Numbered from the stretch's first letter, positions 8,897 to 18,646 are shown. The stretch: 64,000 nt of DNA from CAWCAW01 sp963714125 (GCA_963714125.1 OY970234.1:3286001-3350000), one strand, 5' to 3'. Translations and numbers: made by a program. The notes: a model not told the origin generated them from the sequence alone.

Positions 8897-10319
8897 GCTC
8901 GGCCGCTCGCACTTCGTCGCCAAAGCGCATAGCGCGCGCCCGCAAGGCGCCCTCGGCATCGACGCCCAGAGCGCGGGCCAGATCGACCACGTCGAAGAGC
9001 AACTCCCCCACAACCGCCGCGGCGTCGGGGGCAGAGCTCTGGTCCGATGAGGCCCGGCGCAGGGCGGCGACGTCACCGTCGAGACGGTGCAGGCGCGCCG
9101 GCCCATCGGCGAGCACCATGTCGACCGATTCGCCTTTGCCGAGCAATTTGGCCGTCAACGCCAGCGCGGGCAGAGCGGTAGGTATGCCGTCGGTCACGCT
9201 GGCGCGGCCCTTCTCGGCCTTTTTGAGCACCTCCCACCGATCGGCCACGTCTTGCGGCGTCTCGGCCACGGCGTCGCCGAAGACGTGGGGGTGACGGGCC
9301 ACCAGCTTGTCGTGAATCCCTCGAGCCACATCGGCGAGAGTGAAGCGGCCCTCCTCGGCGCCGAGCACGGCGTGGAAGTACACCTGAAAGAGCACGTCGC
9401 CCAGTTCCTCCTCCAGATGGGCGACAAGCTCCGGCGCCACATCGGGCTCGGAGGCGGCCACGGCCTCGATGGCGTCAAGCGCTTCGTAGGCCTCTTCGAG
9501 CAAGTGCCGTCCCAGGGATCCGTGCGTCTGGCGACGGTCCCACGGGCACCGGTCCCGCAAGGTGCGCACCAGCTCTTCGAGCCTCACCATTTCCGACGCC
9601 ACCGGGGCACCGAGGCGCGGTACCCACAGCGTGGTCAAGTGATCGGCCTCAACGCTGCGATCGATGTCGGCCCACGGCACCTCGGTGATGGACTCGTCAG
9701 CCAGGCCCAAGTGGTGCAGCACCACGGCCACCAGTTCGCCGTCTTGTTCGGCATCGTCAACGGCGAGCTTCACCGCCGACAACACGGCGCGGCTGTGACA
9801 CTGGGCCACGAGCAGCGGGCCGCGCTCACCGGCCGCCTCGACGCCAAAGGCGGTGGCATCGACGATGCGCACACCAGCGCGTACCGGGTCCACACCCAGG
9901 CGCTCCCAGGCCAGGTCGAGAAACGACAGAGCGGGCACCACCGTTACCGCCACCCGCTCGTCGGCCCGCAGCAGTTCGACGGTGCGTTCGGCCACGAGCG
10001 GAGAACCAGGAACGAGATAACAGACGAAGCTGTCGGCGCCAACGGCGGCGGCGGCGCCGACCACGTCCTCGACGATCGCCGCGTAGACGTCGTCGAAGCT
10101 GTCGGCCTCCTCATAGCGATGGTCGAGGTACACCACCGGTCCCGAGGCGCCCGACACGGCGGCGGGTAGGGCCGGGTGGCGGGCCGTGCGCACCAGGCAT
10201 ACGGCGGCGGCGGCGATGGCCGTTGTGGTGGGGACAGGAACGAAGTCGGCCCCGGCCGGCCCCAGACCGGCGATGACGACCCGGGGGCGCGGCACCGACG
10301 CCGGAGCGGACGGCGTCAC
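8874..10319 (-). CDS. mazG: MazG nucleotide pyrophosphohydrolase with N-terminal tetrapyrrole-methylase-like domain
   Basis: A 481-residue two-domain protein. About residues 12-220 resemble the SAM-dependent tetrapyrrole methylase fold (RVVIAGLGPAG, then VCYLVPGSPLVAERTVELL). The C-terminal half is MazG: LRDRCPWDRRQTHGSLGRHL, the metal-binding ExxE...ExxD set in LLEEAYEALDAI and HLEEELGDVLFQVYFHA, and DKLVARHPHVFGD. The combination occurs in Bacillus YabN. MazG hydrolyses NTPs to NMPs and PPi and helps clear aberrant nucleotides; the substrate of the methylase-like half is unknown. The GTG used begins 7 nt after the previous stop; the frame is open further upstream but overlaps that gene. Close linkage to mfd is also seen in mycobacteria (Rv1020-Rv1021). 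Confidence 0.88.
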   Translation of the reverse strand: MTPSAPASVPRPRVVIAGLGPAGADFVPVPTTTAIAAAAVCLVRTARHPALPAAVSGASGPVVYLDHRYEEADSFDDVYAAIVEDVVGAAAAVGADSFVCYLVPGSPLVAERTVELLRADERVAVTVVPALSFLDLAWERLGVDPVRAGVRIVDATAFGVEAAGERGPLLVAQCHSRAVLSAVKLAVDDAEQDGELVAVVLHHLGLADESITEVPWADIDRSVEADHLTTLWVPRLGAPVASEMVRLEELVRTLRDRCPWDRRQTHGSLGRHLLEEAYEALDAIEAVAASEPDVAPELVAHLEEELGDVLFQVYFHAVLGAEEGRFTLADVARGIHDKLVARHPHVFGDAVAETPQDVADRWEVLKKAEKGRASVTDGIPTALPALALTAKLLGKGESVDMVLADGPARLHRLDGDVAALRRASSDQSSAPDAAAVVGELLFDVVDLARALGVDAEGALRARAMRFGDEVRAAELNPRSAS

Positions 10320-10326
10320 GGAGACG

Positions 10327-11481
10327 TCAGCCGGCGCCCGATAGCCCGCCGAGTGCCGAGGTCGACTGCGTGGCCTGATTGACCTTGCGGTTGAGCACGA
10401 AGGCCGGTGGCGGCGGCGTAGGCACGCGCACCCCTTGGGCCGAGCTCCAGGTGCCGTAGCGGGGGTCGACCGAGATGCTGGCCTTATCGGCCATGCGGTT
10501 GAGGGCGGCGCCCACCACCGACGTATCGGCGGCCAGGAGCACCTGGCGGATGGCACTCGAGACTTCCGCATACGGGACCAACTGGTGCTGGCGCATCTGC
10601 ACCACCAGGTACAACGTCGTCGGCGTGCCAGAGGAGGACTCCGACACCCACGTCAAGGGCCCCGCCAGTTGGCCAGCGGCGAGGGCGTCGATGGTCCCGG
10701 CCAAGTCGGTGCCGAATTGGTCGGAGATCTCGGCGGGATAAATGCAGGGGACCTCCCCCCCGGTAGGGGTCTCGGGGTCCACCTCGCTGCCCTGGGAGGC
10801 CGTGGCGAAGCTGGCCCCGCCGGCAATCTGATCGTGGATGGACTGGGCGGCACTGGCGGTGTCCGCCACGATCAAGTTGATGCAGACCTGCGTGAGGCCG
10901 GCGGTGTGGGAGTTGTAGTACGTCATCAAGGCGGCGGGACCCACGTTGACGTGGCCCACGACCTCCTCCAGTTTCTCCTGGTAGGCGAGCGACTGGGCCT
11001 GCTCCTGGAGGAAAGAGGCCGGCAGGCCGTCGGTGAGCTGGGCTCCCTCACGAGTACACGGCGAGCCGTCTTGCTGCTCGGACTGCTCAAGCTGGGATTC
11101 GAAGTCGCCTTTTGCCGCCGCCACGTCCTGTGCGCTCACGATCACGTGGCGCCGGGCCAGGGCTTGCTTCTCGAGGGCGAAGAGCACCAGCGACTCGAGG
11201 GTGGTGTCGGCGAACTGGGCCGTCACGGTGTCAGTGCCCACCCCGGTGACCGTGGGCAACGATCCGTCACTTTGGATGTCCAACGCGCACTGGACGAGCT
11301 GGTTGGTCGGGGTGGGAGCGGACCCATCCGCCGAGGTGGTGGCCAGGGCCAGCTGGGTGTTGAGCTGAGACTGCGTGATGTTCACGCCGTTCACCGTGGC
11401 CGCCGTCGGCGTCGGCGACACATTGCAACCGGAGGCCGCCACCACAGCGCCCAGGACGACCACCAACACGAGGCGTTTCAC
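10327..11481 (-). CDS. SurA/PpiC-like lipoprotein (putative peptidyl-prolyl isomerase)
   Basis: A 384-residue secreted lipoprotein. The signal peptide ends in a lipobox (VVAASGC, Cys at residue 19). A SurA N-terminal-like helical region follows (AATVNGVNITQSQLNTQLAL). A parvulin-type domain occupies about residues 210-320: CINLIVADTASAAQSIHDQI, then GASFATASQGSEVDPETPTG, and the AAGQLAGP stretch. It probably folds or stabilises exported proteins at the cell surface; rotamase activity is not certain because parvulin homologues are often only chaperones. It lies between mfd and mazG, 12 nt after mfd, so it is probably cotranscribed. Confidence 0.8.
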   Translation of the reverse strand: MKRLVLVVVLGAVVAASGCNVSPTPTAATVNGVNITQSQLNTQLALATTSADGSAPTPTNQLVQCALDIQSDGSLPTVTGVGTDTVTAQFADTTLESLVLFALEKQALARRHVIVSAQDVAAAKGDFESQLEQSEQQDGSPCTREGAQLTDGLPASFLQEQAQSLAYQEKLEEVVGHVNVGPAALMTYYNSHTAGLTQVCINLIVADTASAAQSIHDQIAGGASFATASQGSEVDPETPTGGEVPCIYPAEISDQFGTDLAGTIDALAAGQLAGPLTWVSESSSGTPTTLYLVVQMRQHQLVPYAEVSSAIRQVLLAADTSVVGAALNRMADKASISVDPRYGTWSSAQGVRVPTPPPPAFVLNRKVNQATQSTSALGGLSGAG

Positions 11482-11493
11482 GAGCAGCGCATG

Positions 11494-14400
11494 CTACTGG
11501 TCTTGAGGAGGAACCAAAGAACCGAGCAATTCGGTGAGGGCCACCACCGGGTCCTCGCCGGGATTGAGCGGCACGATGAGCCGTCCCAGGTCTTCCTTAA
11601 AGGTGGCCTCGGGGCGCAGGCGCCGCAGCCGGACCCGGGCACTGGCGGCCAGCGCCACGGGCGAGACCCGGGCGATGAGGCCCCGCCCGCTAATGGGCCC
11701 CAAGCCCTCGCCCGGACGGGCCCGGGTGGCCGATATCTCGCGGGCCCCCACCCGCAGGCACTCGGCGCGCAGCCGGGCCACGGCCAGCAGCCCCTCGGCC
11801 GCGGTCGGTAGGGGGCCGAAGCGGTCGAGCCACTCGGCTTTGATGTCCTCGACCTCGGTGTCGAGGGTCACCGAGGCCAGACGCCGGTAGGCCTCGAGAC
11901 GCAGGTCCTCTCGGGCCACATAGTCGGCGGGGAGATGGGCGTCACACGGTACGTCGATGGTGACCTCCACCGGCGGGCGCAGCGGCTCGCCTTTGAGGTC
12001 GGCCACGGCTTCGGCCACCAGCTGCACGTAAAGGTCGTATCCCACCGCGGCAATGTGCCCCGACTGATCGCGTCCGAGCAGGTTGCCGGCGCCGCGGATC
12101 TCGAGGTCGCGCATGGCGATCTTGAAGCCACTGCCGAGCTCGGTGTGCTCGCCGATGGTGCGCAGCCGTTCGTAGGCGGCTTCGGTCAAAACGCGATCGG
12201 CGGGGTGCAACAGATAGGCGTAGGCACGGTGTCCGGATCGCCCCACGCGTCCGCGGCAATTGGTGCAGTTGACCGAGGCCAAGCCGATCGGCGCGATCGA
12301 CAACGAGGGTGTTGACACTGGGCATGTCGATGCCCGACTCGATGATGGTGGTGCACACGAGGACGTCGTAGCGCTTCTCCCAAAAATCGAGCACGACCTG
12401 CTCCAAGGTGCCTTCGTCCATCTGTCCGTGCGCCACCCCGACGCGGGCCTCGGGCACCAAGTCACGCAGGCGCTGAGCCACATTCTCGATGTCGCGCACC
12501 CAGTTGTGCACGTAGAAGACCTGGCCCTCGCGCAGCAGCTCGCGCCGCAGCGCCTCCACTACGGCGGGCTCTTCGTACTCGCCGACGTAGGTGAGGATGG
12601 GTTGGCGTTCGGCCGGCGGGGTGTTGATGAGCGACAGGTCGCGAATGCCGGTGAGGGCCATCTCCAAGGTGCGCGGGATGGGACTGGCCGTCAACGTCAG
12701 TACGTCGACGCCCGAGGTGATGGCTTTGATGGCCTCTTTGTGGCTCACCCCGAAGCGCTGTTCCTCGTCCACCACCAGCAAGCCCAGGTCCTTGAAAGTG
12801 ACGTCGCCGGCGAGCAGTCGGTGGGTGCCCACCACCACGTCGACGGTGCCCGCCGCCAGCCCGGCCAGCACGGTGCGCACCTCGGCCGGGGTCAAAAACC
12901 GCGACAGCATCTCGACGCGCACCGGGAATCCCGAGTAGCGGTCGGCGAAGGTTTGGGCGTGCTGGGCGGCCAGCAGCGTGGTGGGGACAAGGATGGCGGC
13001 CTGTTTCCCCTGTTGCACACACTTGAAGGCGGCCCGCACGGCCACCTCGGTCTTGCCGAATCCGACGTCGCCACACACCAACCGGTCCATGGGGGTTTCG
13101 GCTTCCATGTCGGCCTTGACGTCCTCCACGGCCCGGCGCTGGTCGGCGGTGTCGACGAAGGGGAACGCCCCTTCGAGCTCGACCTGCCACGGCGTGTCGG
13201 GGGCGAAGGCGTAGCCGGACATGTGCAACCGCTTGCGATAGAGCTCGACGAGCTCCTTGGCCACCTCGTGCACCGCAGCCCGGGCCTTGGCCCGGGTGCG
13301 CTGCCACTCGCTACCCCCCAACCGGTTGAGCGAGGGGGCTTCGCCACCGCTGTAGGGGGTGATGGCCTCGATCTGATCCGAGGGCAGGTACAGCCGATCG
13401 GCGCCCCGGTACTCGAGCAGCAGGTAGTCGCGCGAGGCGCCGTTGACGGTGCGGGTGACCATGCCCGCGAAGCGGCCCACGCCGTGCTGGCGGTGCACCA
13501 CGTAGTCGCCGACGGCGAGGTCGTCGAAAAAGCCGTCGGTGGGTCGAGCGCGGGCCCGGGCCCGGCGATGGGGACGCCGGCGGCCGGTGAGGTCGGACTC
13601 GGCCAGCACCGCCACGTGAGCGCCGGCACAGACGAACCCACTGTCGAGGGAGGCCACGACTACGCGCACTCCGGGGCGGGCCACCTCGGAGCCGTCGTCG
13701 GCCGCGGTGTCGCTCACCACCGGCACCGACAGCCCCTCTTCGGCCAGCACGTCGGCCAGGCGCTGGGCCGAGCCGGCGCCGTCGGCGCACAGCGTCACCG
13801 AGTAGCCGTCGCGCGCCAGCGCCCCCAGTTCGGCAGCCAAGCGGGTGCGATCGCCCAGGACGGGGTCCCACCCGTGGGCGGCCACGGTGGGCATGGACGG
13901 GCCCTCGGCCACCGGCACCATCGACAGCACGGGCGCTTTGCACCGGGCCAGCAGCCGCTCGTAATCCACGTGCAGGCGTGGAAAGGCGGTGTGGGCATCA
14001 TCGGAGACACCACCGTCGGCGGCACCTTCGACGACGCCCCACGTCACGGCGAGGGCACCCGCCAGGGCCGCCTCCTCGTCGTTGAGCTCAGCGGCGCGGT
14101 CGCGGATGCGGCGCGGACCGATGAGCACCATGCGGGCCCCGGGCGGGAGCATGTCGGGCAGGACCCGGTCGTCGTCGGCCAGCCATGCCATCCACGACTC
14201 CATGCCGTCGAAGATCTGGCCCGCCGCGATGCGCTCCCACTGGGCCCGACCCCACGGGTCGGTGCCCACCAGCTTGTCGGCCCGGTCCCGCACCGCCGCG
14301 GTGGGCAGCAGCTCGCGACAGCCGTGCAGGTCGACGGCCTCCAAGGCGCGCACCGAACGCTGGTCACCAGGGTCGAACTCGGTGAGGCGGTCGACCTCGT

Positions 14401-15043
14401 CGCCCCACAAGTCGATGCGCACAGGCAGGTCCGAGGTCGAGGGGAACACGTCGACGATGCCGCCGCGCACCGAAAGCTCGCCGCGGTGCTCGACCTGGTA
14501 CTCACGCCGATAGCCAAGGCCGACGAGGCGAGCGATCAGCTCAGCCTGATCGACACGGGCGCCCCGGGCCACGTGCACCGGGATGGCCGCCTCCGATACG
14601 GGGGCGAGGCGTTGCAGCAGGGCCCGCACCGGGGCCACCACCACGTCGGGGGGAACAGGTTTCTCGGTGGGGGCCAAAACGGCGTCGGTGTCGGTGTCGG
14701 CGGCCGACGCGTCGGCGAGGCCCAGGCGCCACAGCAGATGCAAGCGCTGGCCCATGGTGGACACCTCGGGGCTGACCCGTTCGAAAGGCAGCGTGTCCCA
14801 GGCCGGGAACATCTCCACGGCGTCGTGTCCGAGGAATGTGCCCAGGTCGTGGGTGAGACGTTCGGCGTCGGCCACCGTCGGCGTGACCACGATCATGGGC
14901 CGGCGCTCCGACAGCGCCACCATGGCGGCCAGCACGTAGGCGGTGGCGGCCTCGGCCACCGCCAGCACCGAAGACCCGCCCGCCACGGCGTCGACCATGG
15001 CGGGCTCGTTGCGCAGCAAGGGGGGCAGCGCTCGAAGGCTCAC
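11494..15043 (-). pseudogene. mfd: Transcription-repair coupling factor Mfd, interrupted by a single-base frameshift
   Basis: Two overlapping frames together make one complete Mfd: residues 1-about 930 (15043 down to about 12256) and the C-terminal 250 (from about 12255 to 11494). The full span is 3,550 nt, one base more than a multiple of three. Mfd removes stalled RNA polymerase and recruits UvrA. Visible parts are the UvrB-like N-terminus, the RNAP-interacting domain (VGDYVVHRQHGVGRFAGM), Walker A GDVGFGKTEVAVRAAF, the DEEQRFGVSHKE box, LTLTASPIPRTLEMAL and the C-terminal TRCF domain. The break falls inside motif VI: one frame gives GLGQLHQL, the other resumes RGRVGRSGHRAYAYLLHP. An extra C (G on the plus strand, 12255 or 12256) explains it exactly. 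No other damage is visible, so a sequencing or assembly error or a very recent mutation is likely. Confidence 0.9.
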
Positions 15044-15065
15044 CGGGTCAGGCTATAGAGCGGGG

Positions 15066-15653
15066 TCAGGACCCGTCGCCGGTGTTGACGCGTTGCATGG
15101 TCGCTTCCAAGCCGTCGGTGACGATGGACTCCACCGCATCAGCAGCCTCCTGCACAGCCACATCGAGGCGGTCGCGCTCGGCCCGCCCGGGTCGATGCAG
15201 CACATAGTCCGCCCCCGGTTGGCGACCGGGGGGCTTGCCGATGCCGATGCGGATGCGCACGTAGTGGGGGTCGCCCAGATGGGCGTGGACGGACTTGACG
15301 CCGTTGTGCCCGGCCGCCCCGCCGCCGACCTTCACCTTGACTCGGCCCAAGGGCAGGTCGAGCTCGTCGTGCACGACCACCAGGTGCTCGAGGTCCTCGA
15401 TGTCGTTGCGCCGCACCAGGGCACCGACGGACAGCCCGGAGTCGTTCATGTAGGTCTGGGGGACGGCACCCACCACCGTCTTGTTGCCCAGACGCCACCG
15501 GGCCACCAGGGCGCGCGTCCCCTTGTCCATCTTGAGGCGTTCCCCGGCTCGGTCGGCCAGCAAAGCCACTACCTCGGCACCGACATTGTGGCGCGTGCGC
15601 TCGAATTCCGCTCCGGGATTGCCGAGCCCCACCACCATCAGGTCTGCACCCAC
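15066..15653 (-). CDS. pth: Peptidyl-tRNA hydrolase
   Basis: Releases tRNA from peptidyl-tRNA that falls off ribosomes. The 195-residue length is normal. VVGLGNPGAEFERTRHNVGA holds the first signature, with catalytic His22. The conserved Asn of the MNDSG stretch, the catalytic Asp in VVHDELDLPLG and the second signature GGGAAGHNGVKSV follow. It sits directly downstream of rplY, as in mycobacteria (Rv1014c-Rv1015c), and upstream of mfd by 22 nt. Confidence 0.96.
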   Translation of the reverse strand: MGADLMVVGLGNPGAEFERTRHNVGAEVVALLADRAGERLKMDKGTRALVARWRLGNKTVVGAVPQTYMNDSGLSVGALVRRNDIEDLEHLVVVHDELDLPLGRVKVKVGGGAAGHNGVKSVHAHLGDPHYVRIRIGIGKPPGRQPGADYVLHRPGRAERDRLDVAVQEAADAVESIVTDGLEATMQRVNTGDGS

Positions 15654-15688
15654 GGTGGGGCGCGACGAGCCGAAGAACCGGCGCAGGT

Positions 15689-16360
15689 CTAGTTCTCCGA
15701 CCCGGACTCGGCTCCCGCCCCGCCCTCGGCATGGCCGGCGGCTCCGGTGTCGCCCTCGCCTTCGCCCTCGGCGGCTTCGCCCTCGGCGCCCTCGCCGGCG
15801 GCCACACGCGACGCCTGGCCGGCCGCCACGACCGACTCGGGGTCGAGCTCGGTGATGACGCCGTCGGGCAACACAATGTCCGACACCCGAATAGCCGAGC
15901 CGATGACGACATCGGTGATGTCCACCTCGAGGTGAGCGGGGATGTCGGCGGGGCGGGCCTTGACCGGCAGCGAGAACAGCTGCTGATCGAGCAGGCCGTC
16001 CGAACGGTGCAGCTCGACGGCTTCACCCACCAAGGTGATGGGCACTTCGGCCGCGATCTGGCGGTTGGGGTCGACGACCTGAAAGTCGACGTGGATGACC
16101 GTGCCACGCACGGGGTGGCGCTGGAGCTCGCGGGCCATGGTCAGGTAGTTCTTGCCCTCGACCTGCAGGGACAGCACGGCGTTGAGGCCGGCGTCGGTGG
16201 TCAGCGCGGCGCGCAGGTCCCGAGCCTCCACCGTCACCGCTATGGGGGCGACGCCCGAGCCGTAGACCACGGCGGGAATCCGGCCCTCCGCACGGCCGCG
16301 GCGCGACGGACGGGTACCTATGCGCCGGCCAGCCTCGGCTACCAGGGTGAATTCGGCCAT
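15689..16360 (-). CDS. rplY: 50S ribosomal protein L25/general stress protein Ctc
   Basis: A 223-residue L25 of the long TL5/Ctc type, which binds 5S rRNA. The N-terminal L25 domain begins with residues 1-10 (MAEFTLVAEA) and contains GRIPAVVYGSGVAPIAVTVE. The C-terminal beta domain (EVPITLVGEAVELHRSDG, then VEVDITDVVIG-like LEVDITDVVIG) follows. The last 40 residues are a low-complexity Gly/Glu/Ala tail, typical of actinobacterial homologues. GGAG sits 9 nt before the ATG. Its frame is open upstream, but the extra stretch has no L25 similarity. Followed by pth 35 nt on. Confidence 0.94.
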   Translation of the reverse strand: MAEFTLVAEAGRRIGTRPSRRGRAEGRIPAVVYGSGVAPIAVTVEARDLRAALTTDAGLNAVLSLQVEGKNYLTMARELQRHPVRGTVIHVDFQVVDPNRQIAAEVPITLVGEAVELHRSDGLLDQQLFSLPVKARPADIPAHLEVDITDVVIGSAIRVSDIVLPDGVITELDPESVVAAGQASRVAAGEGAEGEAAEGEGEGDTGAAGHAEGGAGAESGSEN

Positions 16361-16446
16361 GGGAGAACTCCAGTGCTGAGAAGGGGAACGCCAGAAAGGG
16401 AACAACACAGCATAGATCCTCGGCGCCGAACGCCCCGAGGCCGGCC

Positions 16447-17418
16447 TTAGGCCAGGTTGTTTCCCCCGAAGATCTCCGACACCGACAAGTCCTCGAAGAC
16501 GGCGTCGATGGCATCGGCGATGAGCTTGGCCACCGAGAGAACCTCGAGCTTCTCGATGCGCTTGTGCTCGGGGATGGGAAGCGTGTTGGTCAGCACCACC
16601 CGAGAGATGGGCGACTTCTCCAGGCGCACGATGGCCGGGTCCGACAGCAACCCGTGGGTGGCCATGGCCCATACGTCGGCGGCACCGCGTTCGACCAGCA
16701 GTTCGGCCGCGGCGCAGATGGTGCCCGCGGTGTCGATCATGTCGTCGAGGAGCACGCACCGGCGCCCTTCGACCTCACCCACGACGTCGAGCGCCTCCAC
16801 CTCGTTGTGCGTCCCGCGCGGGCGCCGCTTGTGCACGAAGGCGAGGTCGGAGTGCAGATGCTGGCTGAACCGCTCGGCCACCTTGACGCGTCCGGCGTCG
16901 GGGGCGACCACCACCAGGTCTTCGGTGCCGTGACCATGCAGGTCGCCCATGAGCACCGGCAGGGCGGTGAAGTGGTCGAAAGGAACGTCGAAGAACCCCT
17001 GGATCTGTCCCGAGTGCAAGTCGACGCTCACCACGCGATCGGCGCCGGCCACCTGCAACATGTCGGCCACCAGCTTGGCGGTGATGGGCTCGCGTCCAAT
17101 GGCCTTGCGGTCCTGGCGTGAGTAGCCGTAGTAGGGGCACACCGCCGTGATGCGCTTGGCCGAAGCCCGCTTGGCGGCGTCGATCATGATGAGTTGTTCC
17201 ATCAACGTGCCGTTGACGGGCGCACAGTGCGTCTGGACGATGAAGACGTCGCTGCCGCGCAACGACCGGTCGTAGCGGCAGTGGATCTCGCCGTTGGCAA
17301 ACTCGCGCAGGTTGGCCTCGCCCAGCTCCACCCCGAGATGGGCGGCGATCTCACCGGCGAGCACCGGGTGCGATCGACCCGATACGAGCTCAAGACGGCG
17401 ACGGGGAATGACCTCCAT
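16447..17418 (-). CDS. prs: Ribose-phosphate pyrophosphokinase
   Basis: Makes PRPP from ribose-5-phosphate and ATP for nucleotide, His and Trp synthesis. It is 323 residues. Recognisable are SGRSHPVLAGEIAAHLGVEL, FANGEIHCRY, the ATP-contact PYYGYSRQDRK, the SVDLHSGQIQGFF divalent-metal loop and the PRPP-binding loop CVLLDDMIDTAGT. The ATG starts 10 nt after the GlmU-like stop; the longer frame runs back into that gene. glmU-prs adjacency is widespread in bacteria. Confidence 0.97.
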   Translation of the reverse strand: MEVIPRRRLELVSGRSHPVLAGEIAAHLGVELGEANLREFANGEIHCRYDRSLRGSDVFIVQTHCAPVNGTLMEQLIMIDAAKRASAKRITAVCPYYGYSRQDRKAIGREPITAKLVADMLQVAGADRVVSVDLHSGQIQGFFDVPFDHFTALPVLMGDLHGHGTEDLVVVAPDAGRVKVAERFSQHLHSDLAFVHKRRPRGTHNEVEALDVVGEVEGRRCVLLDDMIDTAGTICAAAELLVERGAADVWAMATHGLLSDPAIVRLEKSPISRVVLTNTLPIPEHKRIEKLEVLSVAKLIADAIDAVFEDLSVSEIFGGNNLA

Positions 17419-17428
17419 GACCGCGACG

Positions 17429-18598
17429 CTACCAATCCCGCCGGGCGGTGCCATCGGTGGAGCGCGCCGGCTCTCCCCCGCTGTCTTCACCGAGATCGTC
17501 GATGTCGCCACCTACCCGGCTGAAGGGCTCGACGACCGCCCCCGGACCCACCCGCGACCCGGCGCCGAGGACGGCAAAGGGTCCGATGCGAGCGTGGTCC
17601 CCGATCTCGGCGCGTACCGCCGAGCTCTTGACGATGGTGGCACCCTCGCCGATCACGCTGTCGACGATGAGGCAGTCGGGGCCGATCTCGGCACCGCCAG
17701 CCACCCGGCACTCGCCGCGCAGCACCACCCCGGGCAACAGCACGACGTCGGGCTCGAGATGCACGGCGGCGTCCACGTAAGTGCGCTCGGGGTCCCACAT
17801 GGTGACGCCCCGGCGCATCCAGCGCTCGTTGATGCGATCGCGTAACTCGGCCTCGGCGATGGCCAGCTGGGCTCGGTCGTTGACGCCGGCGGCCTCCATG
17901 GGGTCACCCATGACGAGGGACTCCACCCGGTAGCCGGCGTCATGGAGCACGGCGTACACCCCGGTCAGCGCGTGTTCGCCGGTGCGACCGGTCGGTCGCA
18001 GGCGCCGGAGGGCGGGCGCCAGCACGCCGTGGCGGAAACAGTGAATGGTGGTGGCCACCTCGTCGACGTCGATCTCCTGCGCAGTGACCTCGGCGTCCTC
18101 CACGACGCGGACCACGGCGCCGTCTTTGCCCCGCACCACCCGGTCGTACCCGTCGGGCTCATCCAACACGGCGGTCAGCAAGGTGGCGGCGGCGTCGGCG
18201 CTGCGGTGGTGGCGCACCAAGGTGGCCAAGGTGGGCGGGCGCAGCAAAGGCGTGTCGCCCGGAAGGACCACGACATCTCCCTCGGCGTCGGCCAGGCTCT
18301 CGGGCAAGGCGGTGAGCCCTACCGCCAGCGCATCGCCGGTACCGAGCAGCGCGGGTTGCTCGACGAACTCGATGGACATCGACGAAGGCGCGTGATCGAT
18401 CAACGTCTTGGTGACCCAGTCACCGCGATGGCCCACCACCACGACCACCTTTTGCACGGGCAGCTCGGCCAGCGCGTCGAGGACGTGGAGGATCATGGGC
18501 CGGCCGCACAGGCGGTGCAGTGGCTTGGGGCGTTGCGAATGCATCCGCGTCCCCTCACCGGCGGCGAGCACCACGGCACACAGCGGTCGGGCGGGCAC
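17429..18598 (-). CDS. glmU: GlmU-type N-acetylglucosamine-1-phosphate uridyltransferase lacking most of the acetyltransferase domain
   Basis: A 389-residue protein; bifunctional GlmU is usually about 450-495. The uridyltransferase half is complete: VVLAAGEGTRMHSQRPKPLH, LLGTGDAL, VVLPGDTPLLRP, and the EAAGVNDRAQLA end. A short left-handed beta-helix follows (PDVVLLPGVVLRGECRVAG, IGPDCLIVDSVIGEGA, IGPFAVLGAGSRVGPGAVVE), then a charged tail. The region that in GlmU carries the catalytic His and the acetyl-CoA-binding end of the helix is absent. The stop lies 10 nt before prs, so nothing has been lost to a visible frameshift. It should make UDP-GlcNAc from GlcNAc-1-P, but acetylation of GlcN-1-P would need another enzyme. 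Confidence 0.85.
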   Translation of the reverse strand: MPARPLCAVVLAAGEGTRMHSQRPKPLHRLCGRPMILHVLDALAELPVQKVVVVVGHRGDWVTKTLIDHAPSSMSIEFVEQPALLGTGDALAVGLTALPESLADAEGDVVVLPGDTPLLRPPTLATLVRHHRSADAAATLLTAVLDEPDGYDRVVRGKDGAVVRVVEDAEVTAQEIDVDEVATTIHCFRHGVLAPALRRLRPTGRTGEHALTGVYAVLHDAGYRVESLVMGDPMEAAGVNDRAQLAIAEAELRDRINERWMRRGVTMWDPERTYVDAAVHLEPDVVLLPGVVLRGECRVAGGAEIGPDCLIVDSVIGEGATIVKSSAVRAEIGDHARIGPFAVLGAGSRVGPGAVVEPFSRVGGDIDDLGEDSGGEPARSTDGTARRDW

Positions 18599-18646
18599 GG
18601 GTTTAGTCTGTCACCCGATGACGAGGTGGACCACGAAGGCAGGCGT

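Noticed and set aside
9087..10169. 360-residue plus-strand frame across mazG
   Set aside because: Antisense shadow; the minus strand carries intact MazG metal-binding motifs.
11942..12483. Programmed ribosomal frameshifting in mfd
   Set aside because: No slippery heptamer followed by a pseudoknot is apparent, and Mfd is not known to use frameshifting; an error or recent mutation is simpler.
12260..15058. 932-residue plus-strand open frame across mfd
   Set aside because: It mirrors mfd in the opposite frame; such antisense frames are common in G+C-rich DNA. Its sequence is rich in Gly/His/Arg with no family motif.
17942..18646. Extended N-terminus of the carboxylase beta subunit
   Set aside because: The open frame continues antisense through glmU, but the added sequence lacks carboxyltransferase similarity and would make the protein too long.
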